A stretch of DNA of 13,207 nucleotides, taken from SIG440 sp045587485 (GTDB lineage Bacteria > Bacillota > Clostridia > Monoglobales > Monoglobaceae). The notes under the pieces were generated by a model. The model did not search any database and was not told the origin of the DNA. It saw nothing but the letters and a program-made list of their open reading frames with translations. Shown piece after piece: positions 7,046-13,207 of the stretch (positions within the stretch are counted from its first letter, which is position 1; every line of letters starts with the position of its first letter). A program made the position numbers and the translations under genes. The stretch covers positions 1 through 13,207 of the forward strand of contig JAZNCI010000064.1 of the NCBI GenBank assembly GCA_045587485.1. The letters are read 5' to 3'.

Positions 7046-8524
7046 TTATTGATTATAAGCCGTTTTTATCAGATTTTCCGTTTCATCAAGAATAATTTTT
7101 CCCGTTTCGGGACCTGTCGAGTTGGTTTCTTCATAATGCTCCCTGTCCATATCATCGGTTGCCTTGTTGATATAGGGTAGTGTTTCATTCAACAAAAAAT
7201 CGTTTTCTGCAAGAATATAACCAAGCTCATCGTTGCAAAGACCGATAACAAATTTGTGCTTACAGTCCGTCATATCTGCAAGAACCTTTTTGTAGCTTGC
7301 AGGTCTGTGATTTGCACTGTCTTTTTCAGTAAGAAATTCTCCGTTGAAAAGCTCGGGGAAAATTTCACCCGGAACAAGAAATGCGGCAACCTCCTTATCT
7401 CCCAATTCCATATAGCCTATTTCGGAATAAATGCAAACCTTGCGTCTTTTATTTGTTCTTCCGATATCGTTATTAAGAACCTTAAGATATCTTGCGAGAA
7501 TAAGCACCGTGTTGTCACCGGGAACGGCAATTCCCTTTGATTTTATGTTAAGAATGGGGTTCAGCTCTGTTTCACTTTCTATATTAAGAGCAATTTTTCC
7601 TAATTGCCTGCCGAAGCCTTTCATATACGCTTCGCAGTCAATTGAATCTCTGTAAACCTTTTTTATTTCTTTTGCTGAAATCATTCCGCCTATTGCACCG
7701 TTAAAAAAAACAGCGTTTGAGCCCGGGACATTTTCTTCAATCTCTTTGATAAGGTACGCAGGGAAATCAGCACTGACAAGTGATGTTGTACCGAGTAATT
7801 CAGCATGTGAAGCGAAATTCACAATGTAAATGTCACCCGAGTTATCGTTTGGCGAAAAACGGAACCTGGTAAGGTTTTTGTCATAGGTCTCGGGAGTTCT
7901 GACATCTGCCTGCATATCTTCAACAACGCTGTACCCCATAAAAAGTCGTCCGTCTTTTCTTTTTTCAAAAGCTGTTATTGCTGCCTGAGCCGCCGCTTTT
8001 TTCAGATTATCCGTAAACGCTTTATCTTTACCGCTTTTATAAATCTTTGCTCCCCAAAGTCCCTGGGTGTCGATTCCTGCATGGGTATGAGTTGAACAGA
8101 TATTAATTGATTTGACCTTTCCGAGTCTGCCGCTTTCAATAATCAGCTTCCTTATGTCTTTTATATCTTTTCTGCTTATGCCTACACAATCAAGTGCACA
8201 GAACACCACACCGCCGTCACCTCTGTTGTCATCAAGGTAAACAGCTCTTGCATACAGCTCATCAAGCACTCCCTTTACGGGGTTATTGGAATCATAGCCT
8301 GCAATATAGTATGTTTTACTCTTGTAATCATCAGGGGTGTATGATGCTTTGCCGAATCCGCAGGTCCATTTTTCACCGGGAACGGATGAAAACTTTTCAT
8401 TACCGGTAAGCATAAATCTATCCGCGCTTTTTTGTGTTGCAAAACACTTATTCGGCATAGTAGAAATAATAAAATTCACAAGGGAGCTTACTGTTTTTTT
8501 TGTTAAACTATCTTTAAATTTCAT
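7046..8524 (-). CDS. Leaderless neutral/alkaline ceramidase-family amidohydrolase
   Basis: A 492-residue paralogue of the next gene, without a recognisable signal peptide (N-terminus MKFKDSLTKK, then a weak amphipathic stretch), so probably cytosolic. Shared motifs: CGFGKASYTP (55-64), STHTHAGIDTQG with His146/His148, FASHAE with His240, LVSADFPAY (249-257), VPGEIFPEL with Glu387, and GLCNDELGYIL with Tyr436. The serine loop reads NGAIGGMIS (275-283) instead of GAQGDVS, so the nucleophile may be Ser283 or may be displaced. The start is ATG 8524 because GGAGG lies 7 nt upstream; the GTG two codons earlier would sit directly against that RBS. It is the first gene of the operon, about 23 nt after the predicted transcription start. 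The true substrate could be ceramide, a lyso-lipid or another N-acyl amide. Confidence 0.78.
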   Translation of the reverse strand: MKFKDSLTKKTVSSLVNFIISTMPNKCFATQKSADRFMLTGNEKFSSVPGEKWTCGFGKASYTPDDYKSKTYYIAGYDSNNPVKGVLDELYARAVYLDDNRGDGGVVFCALDCVGISRKDIKDIRKLIIESGRLGKVKSINICSTHTHAGIDTQGLWGAKIYKSGKDKAFTDNLKKAAAQAAITAFEKRKDGRLFMGYSVVEDMQADVRTPETYDKNLTRFRFSPNDNSGDIYIVNFASHAELLGTTSLVSADFPAYLIKEIEENVPGSNAVFFNGAIGGMISAKEIKKVYRDSIDCEAYMKGFGRQLGKIALNIESETELNPILNIKSKGIAVPGDNTVLILARYLKVLNNDIGRTNKRRKVCIYSEIGYMELGDKEVAAFLVPGEIFPELFNGEFLTEKDSANHRPASYKKVLADMTDCKHKFVIGLCNDELGYILAENDFLLNETLPYINKATDDMDREHYEETNSTGPETGKIILDETENLIKTAYNQ

Positions 8525-8554
8525 AATCACTCCTCCATAAAACTGTACATATTT

Positions 8555-8583
8555 ACTATATATGTTTTTTCAAAAAATTTCAA
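8555..8583 (-). promoter_or_regulatory. Sigma-A promoter of the ceramidase/GH42/GH3 operon
   Basis: On the minus strand, TTGAAA (8578-8583) and TATAGT (8555-8560) are separated by exactly 17 bases, most of them A/T. Transcription would start near 8548 and leave a leader of about 23 nt carrying the GGAGG of the first ceramidase-like gene. An imperfect inverted repeat ACATAT (8547-8552) / ATATGT (8560-8565) straddles the -10 box and the start site and could be an operator. Confidence 0.75.
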
Positions 8584-8591
8584 GTAATTTA

Positions 8592-8620
8592 TTGATTTTT
8601 GGGAATCTTTATGTTAATCT
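8592..8620 (+). promoter_or_regulatory. Candidate promoter of the plus-strand operon
   Basis: TTGATT (8592-8597) and TAATCT (8615-8620) have a 17-base spacer, and TG at 8612-8613 gives an extended -10. The start would fall near 8627, about 28 nt before the acetyltransferase ATG. It lies almost back to back with the minus-strand promoter (the -35 boxes are about 8 bases apart), so the two operons could share regulation. The -10 match is modest. Confidence 0.5.
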
Positions 8621-8654
8621 GTTTCTGTAAACCGGATTGAGGGTGGTGAAAATA

Positions 8655-9212
8655 ATGGTATTTATCAGAAAATATGAAGAAAAAGACCGCGATGATATGC
8701 ATTTTGTATGCGATAACAGCGAGGGACCGGAGGAGGTTCCGGATTATTTAACGGGACAGTTTTACCATAACACATTCTGTAATTATTATATTGAGCACGA
8801 GCCTGAAAACTGCTTTGTTCTCGAAGATAACGGCAGAGTGATAGGTTATATAATCTGTTCAGAAAATTTTGACAGATTCAAGGAGATTTTTGACAGCGAA
8901 TATCTCCCGCGCTCGGACAGTTACGGAGATGACAGATACGAGTGGGCATCAACAGCCTATAATGTCCCCGAAAAATTCAAGGATGAATATCCGGCACATT
9001 TTCATATTAATATTCTTCCCGAATATCAGAGAATGGGGCTGGGCGGAAAGCTCATTGACACTCTGTGTGCTCATCTTGCAGATAAAGGAATTCCCGGTGT
9101 TTGCCTCACCTGCGGACCAAGAAATGAAAGAGCAATGAACTTCTATAAAAAGTATGATTTCAAGCTATTATCCATCGACCACGATGACGCTTGCTTCGGC
9201 AAAAAAATTTAA
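8655..9212 (+). CDS. GNAT-family N-acetyltransferase
   Basis: A 185-residue Gcn5-related acetyltransferase that transfers acetyl from acetyl-CoA to an amine. The acetyl-CoA pyrophosphate loop is visible as EYQRMGLGGKL (123-133), preceded by the beta4 strand HFHINILP (115-122), with the late motif NERAMNFYKKYDF (157-169). A long insert (about 70-113, with SEYLPRSDSYGDDRYEW) lies between beta3 and beta4 and probably shapes substrate choice. I start at ATG 8655, which has GGTGA five bases upstream, instead of the in-frame TTG at 8637. It is the first gene of the plus-strand operon, 31 bases before the next gene. The family call is firm. The substrate is unknown; an amino sugar or sphingoid amine would fit the surroundings but nothing in the sequence shows it. 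Confidence 0.88.
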   Translation: MVFIRKYEEKDRDDMHFVCDNSEGPEEVPDYLTGQFYHNTFCNYYIEHEPENCFVLEDNGRVIGYIICSENFDRFKEIFDSEYLPRSDSYGDDRYEWASTAYNVPEKFKDEYPAHFHINILPEYQRMGLGGKLIDTLCAHLADKGIPGVCLTCGPRNERAMNFYKKYDFKLLSIDHDDACFGKKI

Positions 9213-9243
9213 TTTACTACATTTATGAACAGGAGAGTTTATT

Positions 9244-10455
9244 ATGGCATCACCTGCTTTGGTTGAACAGCTTTATCAGGCACTTCCTGATGAAACAAAA
9301 GAATTTTTAAATACCGCAATAGAAAAAGTTATCGAAGTAAAAAAGCGCGGCGGTAAGGTTGCGGCCGTTATAGGAAGCGGTCCCAATCTTCACGAGGGTG
9401 TTACAACTCTGATTGCTGCCCTTATTCACGCAGGACTTATTGACGGCGTAACAACAAGCTCTGCCGTTATTTCTCACGAAATGGGCGGAACTCTTGACAG
9501 AGTTAAGCGCTTTGATGCAGATATTCTCGGGGACAAATGCCCCGAAAACATCCGTTGCCGTGGTAACATTTATGAGCTTACCCAACTCAGTAAAGAAGAA
9601 TGGGCACGCATCCGCTCAGAACTGCCTCTTGATGAAGAACTTATCTCTGTCTGCGAAAAGGCTGACGGTAAGGTTATTATCAAAGCGGCAGGTAATATGG
9701 CTTATCCCGTAGGTTATTTCAATGAAACGGTTTCAACAGAGGTTATGGTTGCAGCACAGACACTCGGCGAAAGCTTTGAATATGTTGCAGGCCTCGGGGC
9801 CGATCCCAACACTATGATCGGTGCGGGTGCGATTAAAGGTGTACCCGTTCTTGTAAGTGTTCCTCAGCTTATCGGCGGCGGTCAGGTCGGACTTTGTATC
9901 TCTGACAGCATTCCCGTAAGCCAGCGTTGTAAAAGAATCGCCAAAATGCTTTCTGAGGCAGATGTTATTATTGAATCTGCAGTTGCTCTTACTCAGGAAA
10001 TTCACGACGGTCCTTTTGAAACATATACAGGTCACGGTATTTGGGCTGCAATGAACGGTCTGCCCACCTATAGTCTCAAGGACAAAACTCTCATACGCTT
10101 CGACCTTGACGAAAATCTCAAGCGTTCGTGGGATCTCAACAAACAGAGTGAACTTATCCAGAAGGCAATAAATGAAGGACTTCCCAAGACTAAGCTCACA
10201 AAAATTCCTTTCCGTATGGAAATGTCCGCTTTTACCCGTCTTGAAAACAGCATTCCCGTTATCGGTGATATCGGTGAACTCTGGCCGATTTTTGTCGACC
10301 GTATCTGCAACGAGCTCGGTGTGACTCTTGATTTCACTTCAGCTCCCCAGAACACGGATGAGGGCAAGGCAATGCGTGAGAAAATCTGTGATGAAATCAA
10401 GCCGTTCTCTCTCAATAAGATGCGTAATGCTCTTCGTGAAAAATACAGTTTTTGA
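9244..10455 (+). CDS. Conserved-looking protein of unrecognised family (403 aa)
   Basis: I cannot assign a characterised family. The N-terminal part has a short helix pair (1-35), then a Rossmann-like strand and glycine loop KVAAVIGSGPNLHEG (38-52), followed by GLIDGVTTSSAVISHEMGG (64-82). That alternation of GSGP and VTT/H motifs faintly recalls deoxyhypusine-synthase or LOR/SDH-type NAD-binding domains, which is only a guess. Further motifs that look catalytic are IIKAAGNMAYPVG (145-157), GADPNTMIGAGA (185-196), VPQLIGGGQVGL (206-217) and ALTQEIHDGPFETYTGHG (248-265). The C-terminal third is helical and charged. It is a soluble protein with no signal peptide or membrane segments. AGGAG lies 8 nt before ATG 9244. 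It lies 25 bases before kdsB and is almost certainly co-transcribed with it, so a role in nonulosonic-sugar or nucleotide-sugar metabolism is plausible. Confidence 0.85.
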   Translation: MASPALVEQLYQALPDETKEFLNTAIEKVIEVKKRGGKVAAVIGSGPNLHEGVTTLIAALIHAGLIDGVTTSSAVISHEMGGTLDRVKRFDADILGDKCPENIRCRGNIYELTQLSKEEWARIRSELPLDEELISVCEKADGKVIIKAAGNMAYPVGYFNETVSTEVMVAAQTLGESFEYVAGLGADPNTMIGAGAIKGVPVLVSVPQLIGGGQVGLCISDSIPVSQRCKRIAKMLSEADVIIESAVALTQEIHDGPFETYTGHGIWAAMNGLPTYSLKDKTLIRFDLDENLKRSWDLNKQSELIQKAINEGLPKTKLTKIPFRMEMSAFTRLENSIPVIGDIGELWPIFVDRICNELGVTLDFTSAPQNTDEGKAMREKICDEIKPFSLNKMRNALREKYSF

Positions 10456-10480
10456 TTATTAGTAAAAGGAGAATATTGAT

Positions 10481-11230
10481 ATGAGTGCTAAAGTTTTAGG
10501 TGTTATTCCTGCCCGTTACGGTTCATCCCGCCTTCCGGGAAAGCCTCTTAAGGATATATGCGGCAAGCCGATGATTCAGCATGTTTATGAGAATGCAAGC
10601 AAATCAAAGGTTCTCAGCAGGGTTGTTGTTGCAACTGATGATCAGCGTGTTTACGATGCCGTTATCGCTTTCGGCGGTGAAGCTGTTATGACAAGCGTTA
10701 ATCATCCCACAGGCTCAGACAGAGTTGCAGAGGCTGCAAGCAATTACGATTGTGATTATGTTATCAATATTCAGGGGGATGAGCCTCTCGTTCCTCCGGA
10801 AATAATTGATGATATCGGCTCTGCACTGATTAACAGTCCGGACTGCGTTATGGCAACAGGCAGTCTGGAAATTACGGGAGATGAAAGCTATATACTCAAT
10901 AATACAGTAGTTAAGGTTGTATCAGATGTTAACGGGAATGCAATTTATTTCTCGCGTTCGCCCATTCCGTATCCCCGCCATGCAGAGCAGGCAAGATATT
11001 TTGAGCATATCGGTATTTATGCGTATACACACGATTTTCTTAATACATATACAAAGCTGGCTCCTACACCTCTTTCAGAGTCAGAATCTCTCGAGCAGCT
11101 CAAGGTCCTTGAGCACGGATATAAAATTAAAATCGTTCCCGCACCGGCTCATTACAAAGCTGTCAGCGTAGACACAGAAGAGGATCTCCAAGAGGTTATC
11201 CGTATTTATAAAGAGCTGCACGGCTGCTGA
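10481..11230 (+). CDS. kdsB: CMP-Kdo synthetase (3-deoxy-manno-octulosonate cytidylyltransferase)
   Basis: A 249-residue cytidylyltransferase of normal KdsB length. It activates Kdo (or a closely related 3-deoxy-ulosonic acid) with CTP to CMP-Kdo. The CTP-binding signature IPARYGSSRLPGKPL is at 9-23, followed by VVVATDDQRV (48-57), TGSDRVAEA (77-85), the metal-binding INIQGDEPL (95-103, Asp100), VVKVVSDVNGNAIYFSRSPIPY (143-164), HIGIYAY (176-182) and VDTEEDL (230-236, Asp231 as a second metal ligand). AAAAGGAG lies 9 nt before ATG 10481. It sits in an operon with the unknown 403-aa gene and is followed by a hairpin. The gene is normally part of Gram-negative LPS synthesis, so its presence here points to a Kdo-containing surface glycan, a different sugar acid substrate, or transfer. 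Confidence 0.9.
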   Translation: MSAKVLGVIPARYGSSRLPGKPLKDICGKPMIQHVYENASKSKVLSRVVVATDDQRVYDAVIAFGGEAVMTSVNHPTGSDRVAEAASNYDCDYVINIQGDEPLVPPEIIDDIGSALINSPDCVMATGSLEITGDESYILNNTVVKVVSDVNGNAIYFSRSPIPYPRHAEQARYFEHIGIYAYTHDFLNTYTKLAPTPLSESESLEQLKVLEHGYKIKIVPAPAHYKAVSVDTEEDLQEVIRIYKELHGC

Positions 11231-11240
11231 TAACAAGCTG

Positions 11241-11275
11241 AAGCCCCAAATAAAGATACTTCATTTGGGGCTTTT
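11241..11275 (+). terminator. Hairpin terminator or attenuator between kdsB and the sialidase-like gene
   Basis: AAGCCCCAAAT (11241-11251) and ATTTGGGGCTT (11263-11273) are perfect 11-base arms. AAG/CTT can pair again inside the loop. The T tract is short (four T, then ATACTATTT). It begins 10 bases after the kdsB stop and ends about 38 bases before the next ATG. That leaves little room for a full promoter downstream, although TATACT at 11275-11280 could serve as a -10 box. Partial termination with readthrough is the likeliest role. Confidence 0.75.
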
Positions 11276-11312
11276 ATACTATTTATTACTTCCTGAAGAG
11301 GAGACGATTTAA

Positions 11313-12332
11313 ATGATTAAGGCTAAACTTTTATATCAGGAATACCTTGCAACCGAAGGTATCAACGAAGAAACGGGAGAATGTCACGCAGCCACGGTTG
11401 CCATCTGCGACGACAAACCCACAGCCGCCTGGTTCGGCGGTATCAAAGAAAAAAATCCAAATGTGCGTATATGGTTTGCCGTGCGTAACGGAGAATGGAG
11501 CACACCGGTGCCCGTAACTCCCGATGACGGCGAGGCAGACTGGAACCCGACTCTTTTTTCCGAGAACGGTGTTCTTACGCTGATTTACAAAAGCGGTATT
11601 GATGAAGGTCATTGGTACTCGATGAAAACGGTATCTTTTGACGGCGGCAAAACCTGGACAGAGCCTAAGGAGCTTGTCCCCGGTGACATCGGCGGAAGAG
11701 GTCCCGTTAAAAATCAGATGATCAGGCTTTCAAACGGTGCTCTTTTGGCTCCCGGTTCAACCGAAGATTTGTGCGATCGCTGGGAATCCTGGACGGACTA
11801 CAGTGAAGATAACGGTGAAACCTGGAAGCTTTCTGCTCCCGTTGCGTTTGAGATGCCTGACGGCACAATCTGCAACCGTAAGGAGGAGCTTCCCAAGGAC
11901 GGTGAGGGCTTGATTCAGCCTGCAGTTTGGGAAGATCAGTCACATGACGGCAGAGTATATATGCTTGCACGAACAAACCTTAATTGGGTTTATCGCAGCG
12001 AATCTGCCGATTTTGGTCGTACCTGGTCTGTTGCTCGTCCCACGGATATGCCTAATAATAACAGCGGTATCGGTGTAGCTATGACCGATTGCGGCGTTCT
12101 TGGTCTTATTTGCAATCCCGTAAGCGAAAACTGGGGTGACCGTACACCGCTTTGCCTTTTCCTCTCTGAGGACAACGGTGCAACATATCCCGTCCGCATT
12201 GAGCTTGAAACTAAACCCGAAACTGAATTTTCATATCCGTCAATTGTCGCAGAAGGAAATCATCTTCATATGGTTTACACCTGTGCACGCAAAAAGATTG
12301 GTTATGCAGTTGTTCGTATTGAAAAAGAATAA
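11313..12332 (+). CDS. Sialidase-superfamily (BNR/Asp-box, BNR_2-type) six-bladed propeller protein
   Basis: A 339-residue propeller protein with four Asp boxes of the S-x-D-x-G-x-T-W type: SFDGGKTW (108-115), SEDNGETW (164-171), SADFGRTW (231-238) and SEDNGATY (285-292). Other BNR_2-like landmarks are GECHAATVAICDDKP (22-36), AAWFGG (38-43), NVRIWFAV (50-57), GPVKNQMIRLSNGALLAPGS (130-149) and YSYP-type end strands (FSYPSIVAEG). Members are usually annotated exo-alpha-sialidase, but the N-terminal Arg-Ile-Pro signature of classical GH33 sialidases is absent and there is no signal peptide. It may therefore act inside the cell, or on another glycoside such as a Kdo or uronate linkage. The RBS GAGGAG lies 9 nt before ATG 11313. 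The gene follows kdsB across a hairpin and precedes a membrane protein by 22 bases, so it is likely coupled to uptake or export. Confidence 0.82.
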   Translation: MIKAKLLYQEYLATEGINEETGECHAATVAICDDKPTAAWFGGIKEKNPNVRIWFAVRNGEWSTPVPVTPDDGEADWNPTLFSENGVLTLIYKSGIDEGHWYSMKTVSFDGGKTWTEPKELVPGDIGGRGPVKNQMIRLSNGALLAPGSTEDLCDRWESWTDYSEDNGETWKLSAPVAFEMPDGTICNRKEELPKDGEGLIQPAVWEDQSHDGRVYMLARTNLNWVYRSESADFGRTWSVARPTDMPNNNSGIGVAMTDCGVLGLICNPVSENWGDRTPLCLFLSEDNGATYPVRIELETKPETEFSYPSIVAEGNHLHMVYTCARKKIGYAVVRIEKE

Positions 12333-12354
12333 AAAATTATAGAAGGGGGTACTT

Positions 12355-13207
12355 ATGGAAACTCAGAACATATTTGCTTTTTTGGCAATCAGTATGATAA
12401 CAATGTGCTTCGGATGGGGTATGCGCGGATCTGCTATCGGCGGAGAAAAAGGTGCTATGCTTCCCGGTGCATTTATGGGTATTCTTTGTGTTTGGTACAC
12501 AGGCTCAGAGCTTCTTATGGATAATGTTTTCCTTTTTGCCGCCGCCTGTGCTCTCGGCTATTTCTATGGCGGTATGGAGCCATACGGCTCAACAATGGGG
12601 CTCGTTCTTGACCACGACAAGCCCAGATATAATCCGTCCTTGGGCTATCTGGCGCTTGCATTCAAGGGCTCTATCTGGAGCGGTCTCGGCGCAGGTTTTC
12701 TCGGTGTAAGCTTCTCCGCTATGAGCGGCGTTGTTTACAAATGGTATGATTTCGTTATCTTCTTTGCACTTGTTCCTTTAGTTCAGGAAATCGGATACCG
12801 AATCTTCAACACACCTTATGATCCCGAACACGGCAAAATGCCGAAGGTCGGATTTTCTAAAGACAGCCGTGAGGAATGGGGAAGAAACCTTGTTGTAGTA
12901 GCCGGCTTGCTTCTTATGATGGCAATCCGTCGTGATATTTTCGGCATAGTCATGTGGATTGGCGGTGCACTTGCAGGCTCTGTCGGTTGGGTTGTCGCCA
13001 TCACCTTCTATGACAAGCAGATTCATCCTCTCAAGAACGGCAAACGCCTTTTCGGTAAATTGGATACACTTAATGTTATTGATGGTTGGAAAATAATGGA
13101 ATTTACACAGGGTTGCTTCAACGGTCTTGGTATCGCAGGAGCTTTTGTTCTCGGTTGGCCTCTTGCTGCCAAGAATCTTGAGCAGGCTGAAGCGGCAGGA
13201 AAGCTTT
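12355..13207 (+). CDS. Multi-pass membrane protein of unknown function (3' end cut by window)
   Basis: The first 284 residues of an integral membrane protein; the frame is open at the right edge. I see about eight hydrophobic segments (roughly 5-22, 33-50, 57-72, 98-120, 131-146, 177-190, 194-218, 252-270) separated by short charged loops. The most striking motif is FGWGMRGSAIGGEKGAMLPGA (residues 19-39, Gly- and charge-rich between the first two segments), with GYFYGGMEPYGSTMG (68-82) after it. Such Gly/Arg/Glu motifs inside membrane segments suggest a transporter-like pore, but I do not recognise a characterised transporter family. AAGGGGGT precedes ATG 12355 by 5 nt. It lies 22 bases after the sialidase-like gene, so the pair is almost surely co-expressed, consistent with handling of the released sugar or the substrate glycan. 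Confidence 0.8.
   Translation, partial: METQNIFAFLAISMITMCFGWGMRGSAIGGEKGAMLPGAFMGILCVWYTGSELLMDNVFLFAAACALGYFYGGMEPYGSTMGLVLDHDKPRYNPSLGYLALAFKGSIWSGLGAGFLGVSFSAMSGVVYKWYDFVIFFALVPLVQEIGYRIFNTPYDPEHGKMPKVGFSKDSREEWGRNLVVVAGLLLMMAIRRDIFGIVMWIGGALAGSVGWVVAITFYDKQIHPLKNGKRLFGKLDTLNVIDGWKIMEFTQGCFNGLGIAGAFVLGWPLAAKNLEQAEAAGKL

Noticed and set aside
8525..8530. GTG start at 8530 for the leaderless ceramidase-like gene
   Set aside because: The GGAGG would be almost touching this codon, while ATG 8524 has ideal spacing.
8637..8654. TTG start six codons upstream for the GNAT gene
   Set aside because: The ATG at 8655 has GGTGA five bases upstream. The TTG lacks an RBS, and the true RBS lies inside the extra codons.
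11313..12332. Calling the propeller a classical secreted GH33 sialidase
   Set aside because: It has no signal peptide and no N-terminal Arg-Ile-Pro motif. The Asp boxes support only the superfamily and BNR_2-like type, so the substrate is left open.
1..13207. CRISPR arrays, tRNA or rRNA genes, insertion sequences, integrase or phage genes
   Set aside because: I saw no regularly spaced direct repeats, no cloverleaf-type sequence, and no transposase or integrase motifs on either strand by eye. Only the 1-926 region hints at past rearrangement.

Overview
The window looks like part of a Clostridia-type (Oscillospirales/Ruminococcus-like) genome, probably from a gut or rumen bacterium. The basis is moderately AT-rich DNA, strong AGGAG/GGAGG ribosome binding sites 5-9 nt before almost every start, a Firmicutes-style signal peptide, and tightly packed unidirectional operons. 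This is inference: no 16S or other taxonomic marker is present, and a kdsB gene (usually a Gram-negative gene) is a caution.

Layout. Positions 1-926 are a low-density, somewhat degraded region: the tail of an unknown plus-strand gene with its terminator, a small coiled-coil minus-strand gene that appears frameshifted near its 5' end, a strong minus-strand terminator, and a 13-codon plus-strand ORF with a perfect RBS that looks like the severed start of a DUF6809-type gene. Positions 927-8524 hold a four-gene minus-strand operon. In transcription order it encodes a cytosolic ceramidase-family hydrolase, a secreted paralogue of it, a GH42 beta-galactosidase and a GH3 beta-glucosidase-type enzyme. 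A good sigma-A promoter (TTGAAA-17-TATAGT) drives it. From the same divergent spacer (8525-8654) a plus-strand operon runs to the right edge: a GNAT acetyltransferase, a 403-aa protein of a family I cannot name, a CMP-Kdo synthetase (KdsB), a hairpin terminator or attenuator, a BNR/Asp-box sialidase-like protein, and a truncated multi-pass membrane protein with a GWGMRGS...GGEKGAMLPGA motif.

How the genes may work together. Beta-galactosidase plus beta-glucosidase plus two ceramidase-like amidases is the enzyme set needed to dismantle lactosylceramide-type glycosphingolipids (Gal-Glc-ceramide). The sialidase-like gene across the divergent promoter would extend this to gangliosides. I regard this as the most interesting hypothesis in the window; it is inferred from gene content, and the substrates are not proven. 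The second point of interest is the 403-aa unknown protein placed directly before kdsB and followed by a sialidase-like protein and an unknown membrane protein. This may be an uncharacterised 3-deoxy-ulosonic-acid (Kdo- or sialate-like) pathway in what otherwise looks like a Gram-positive genome.
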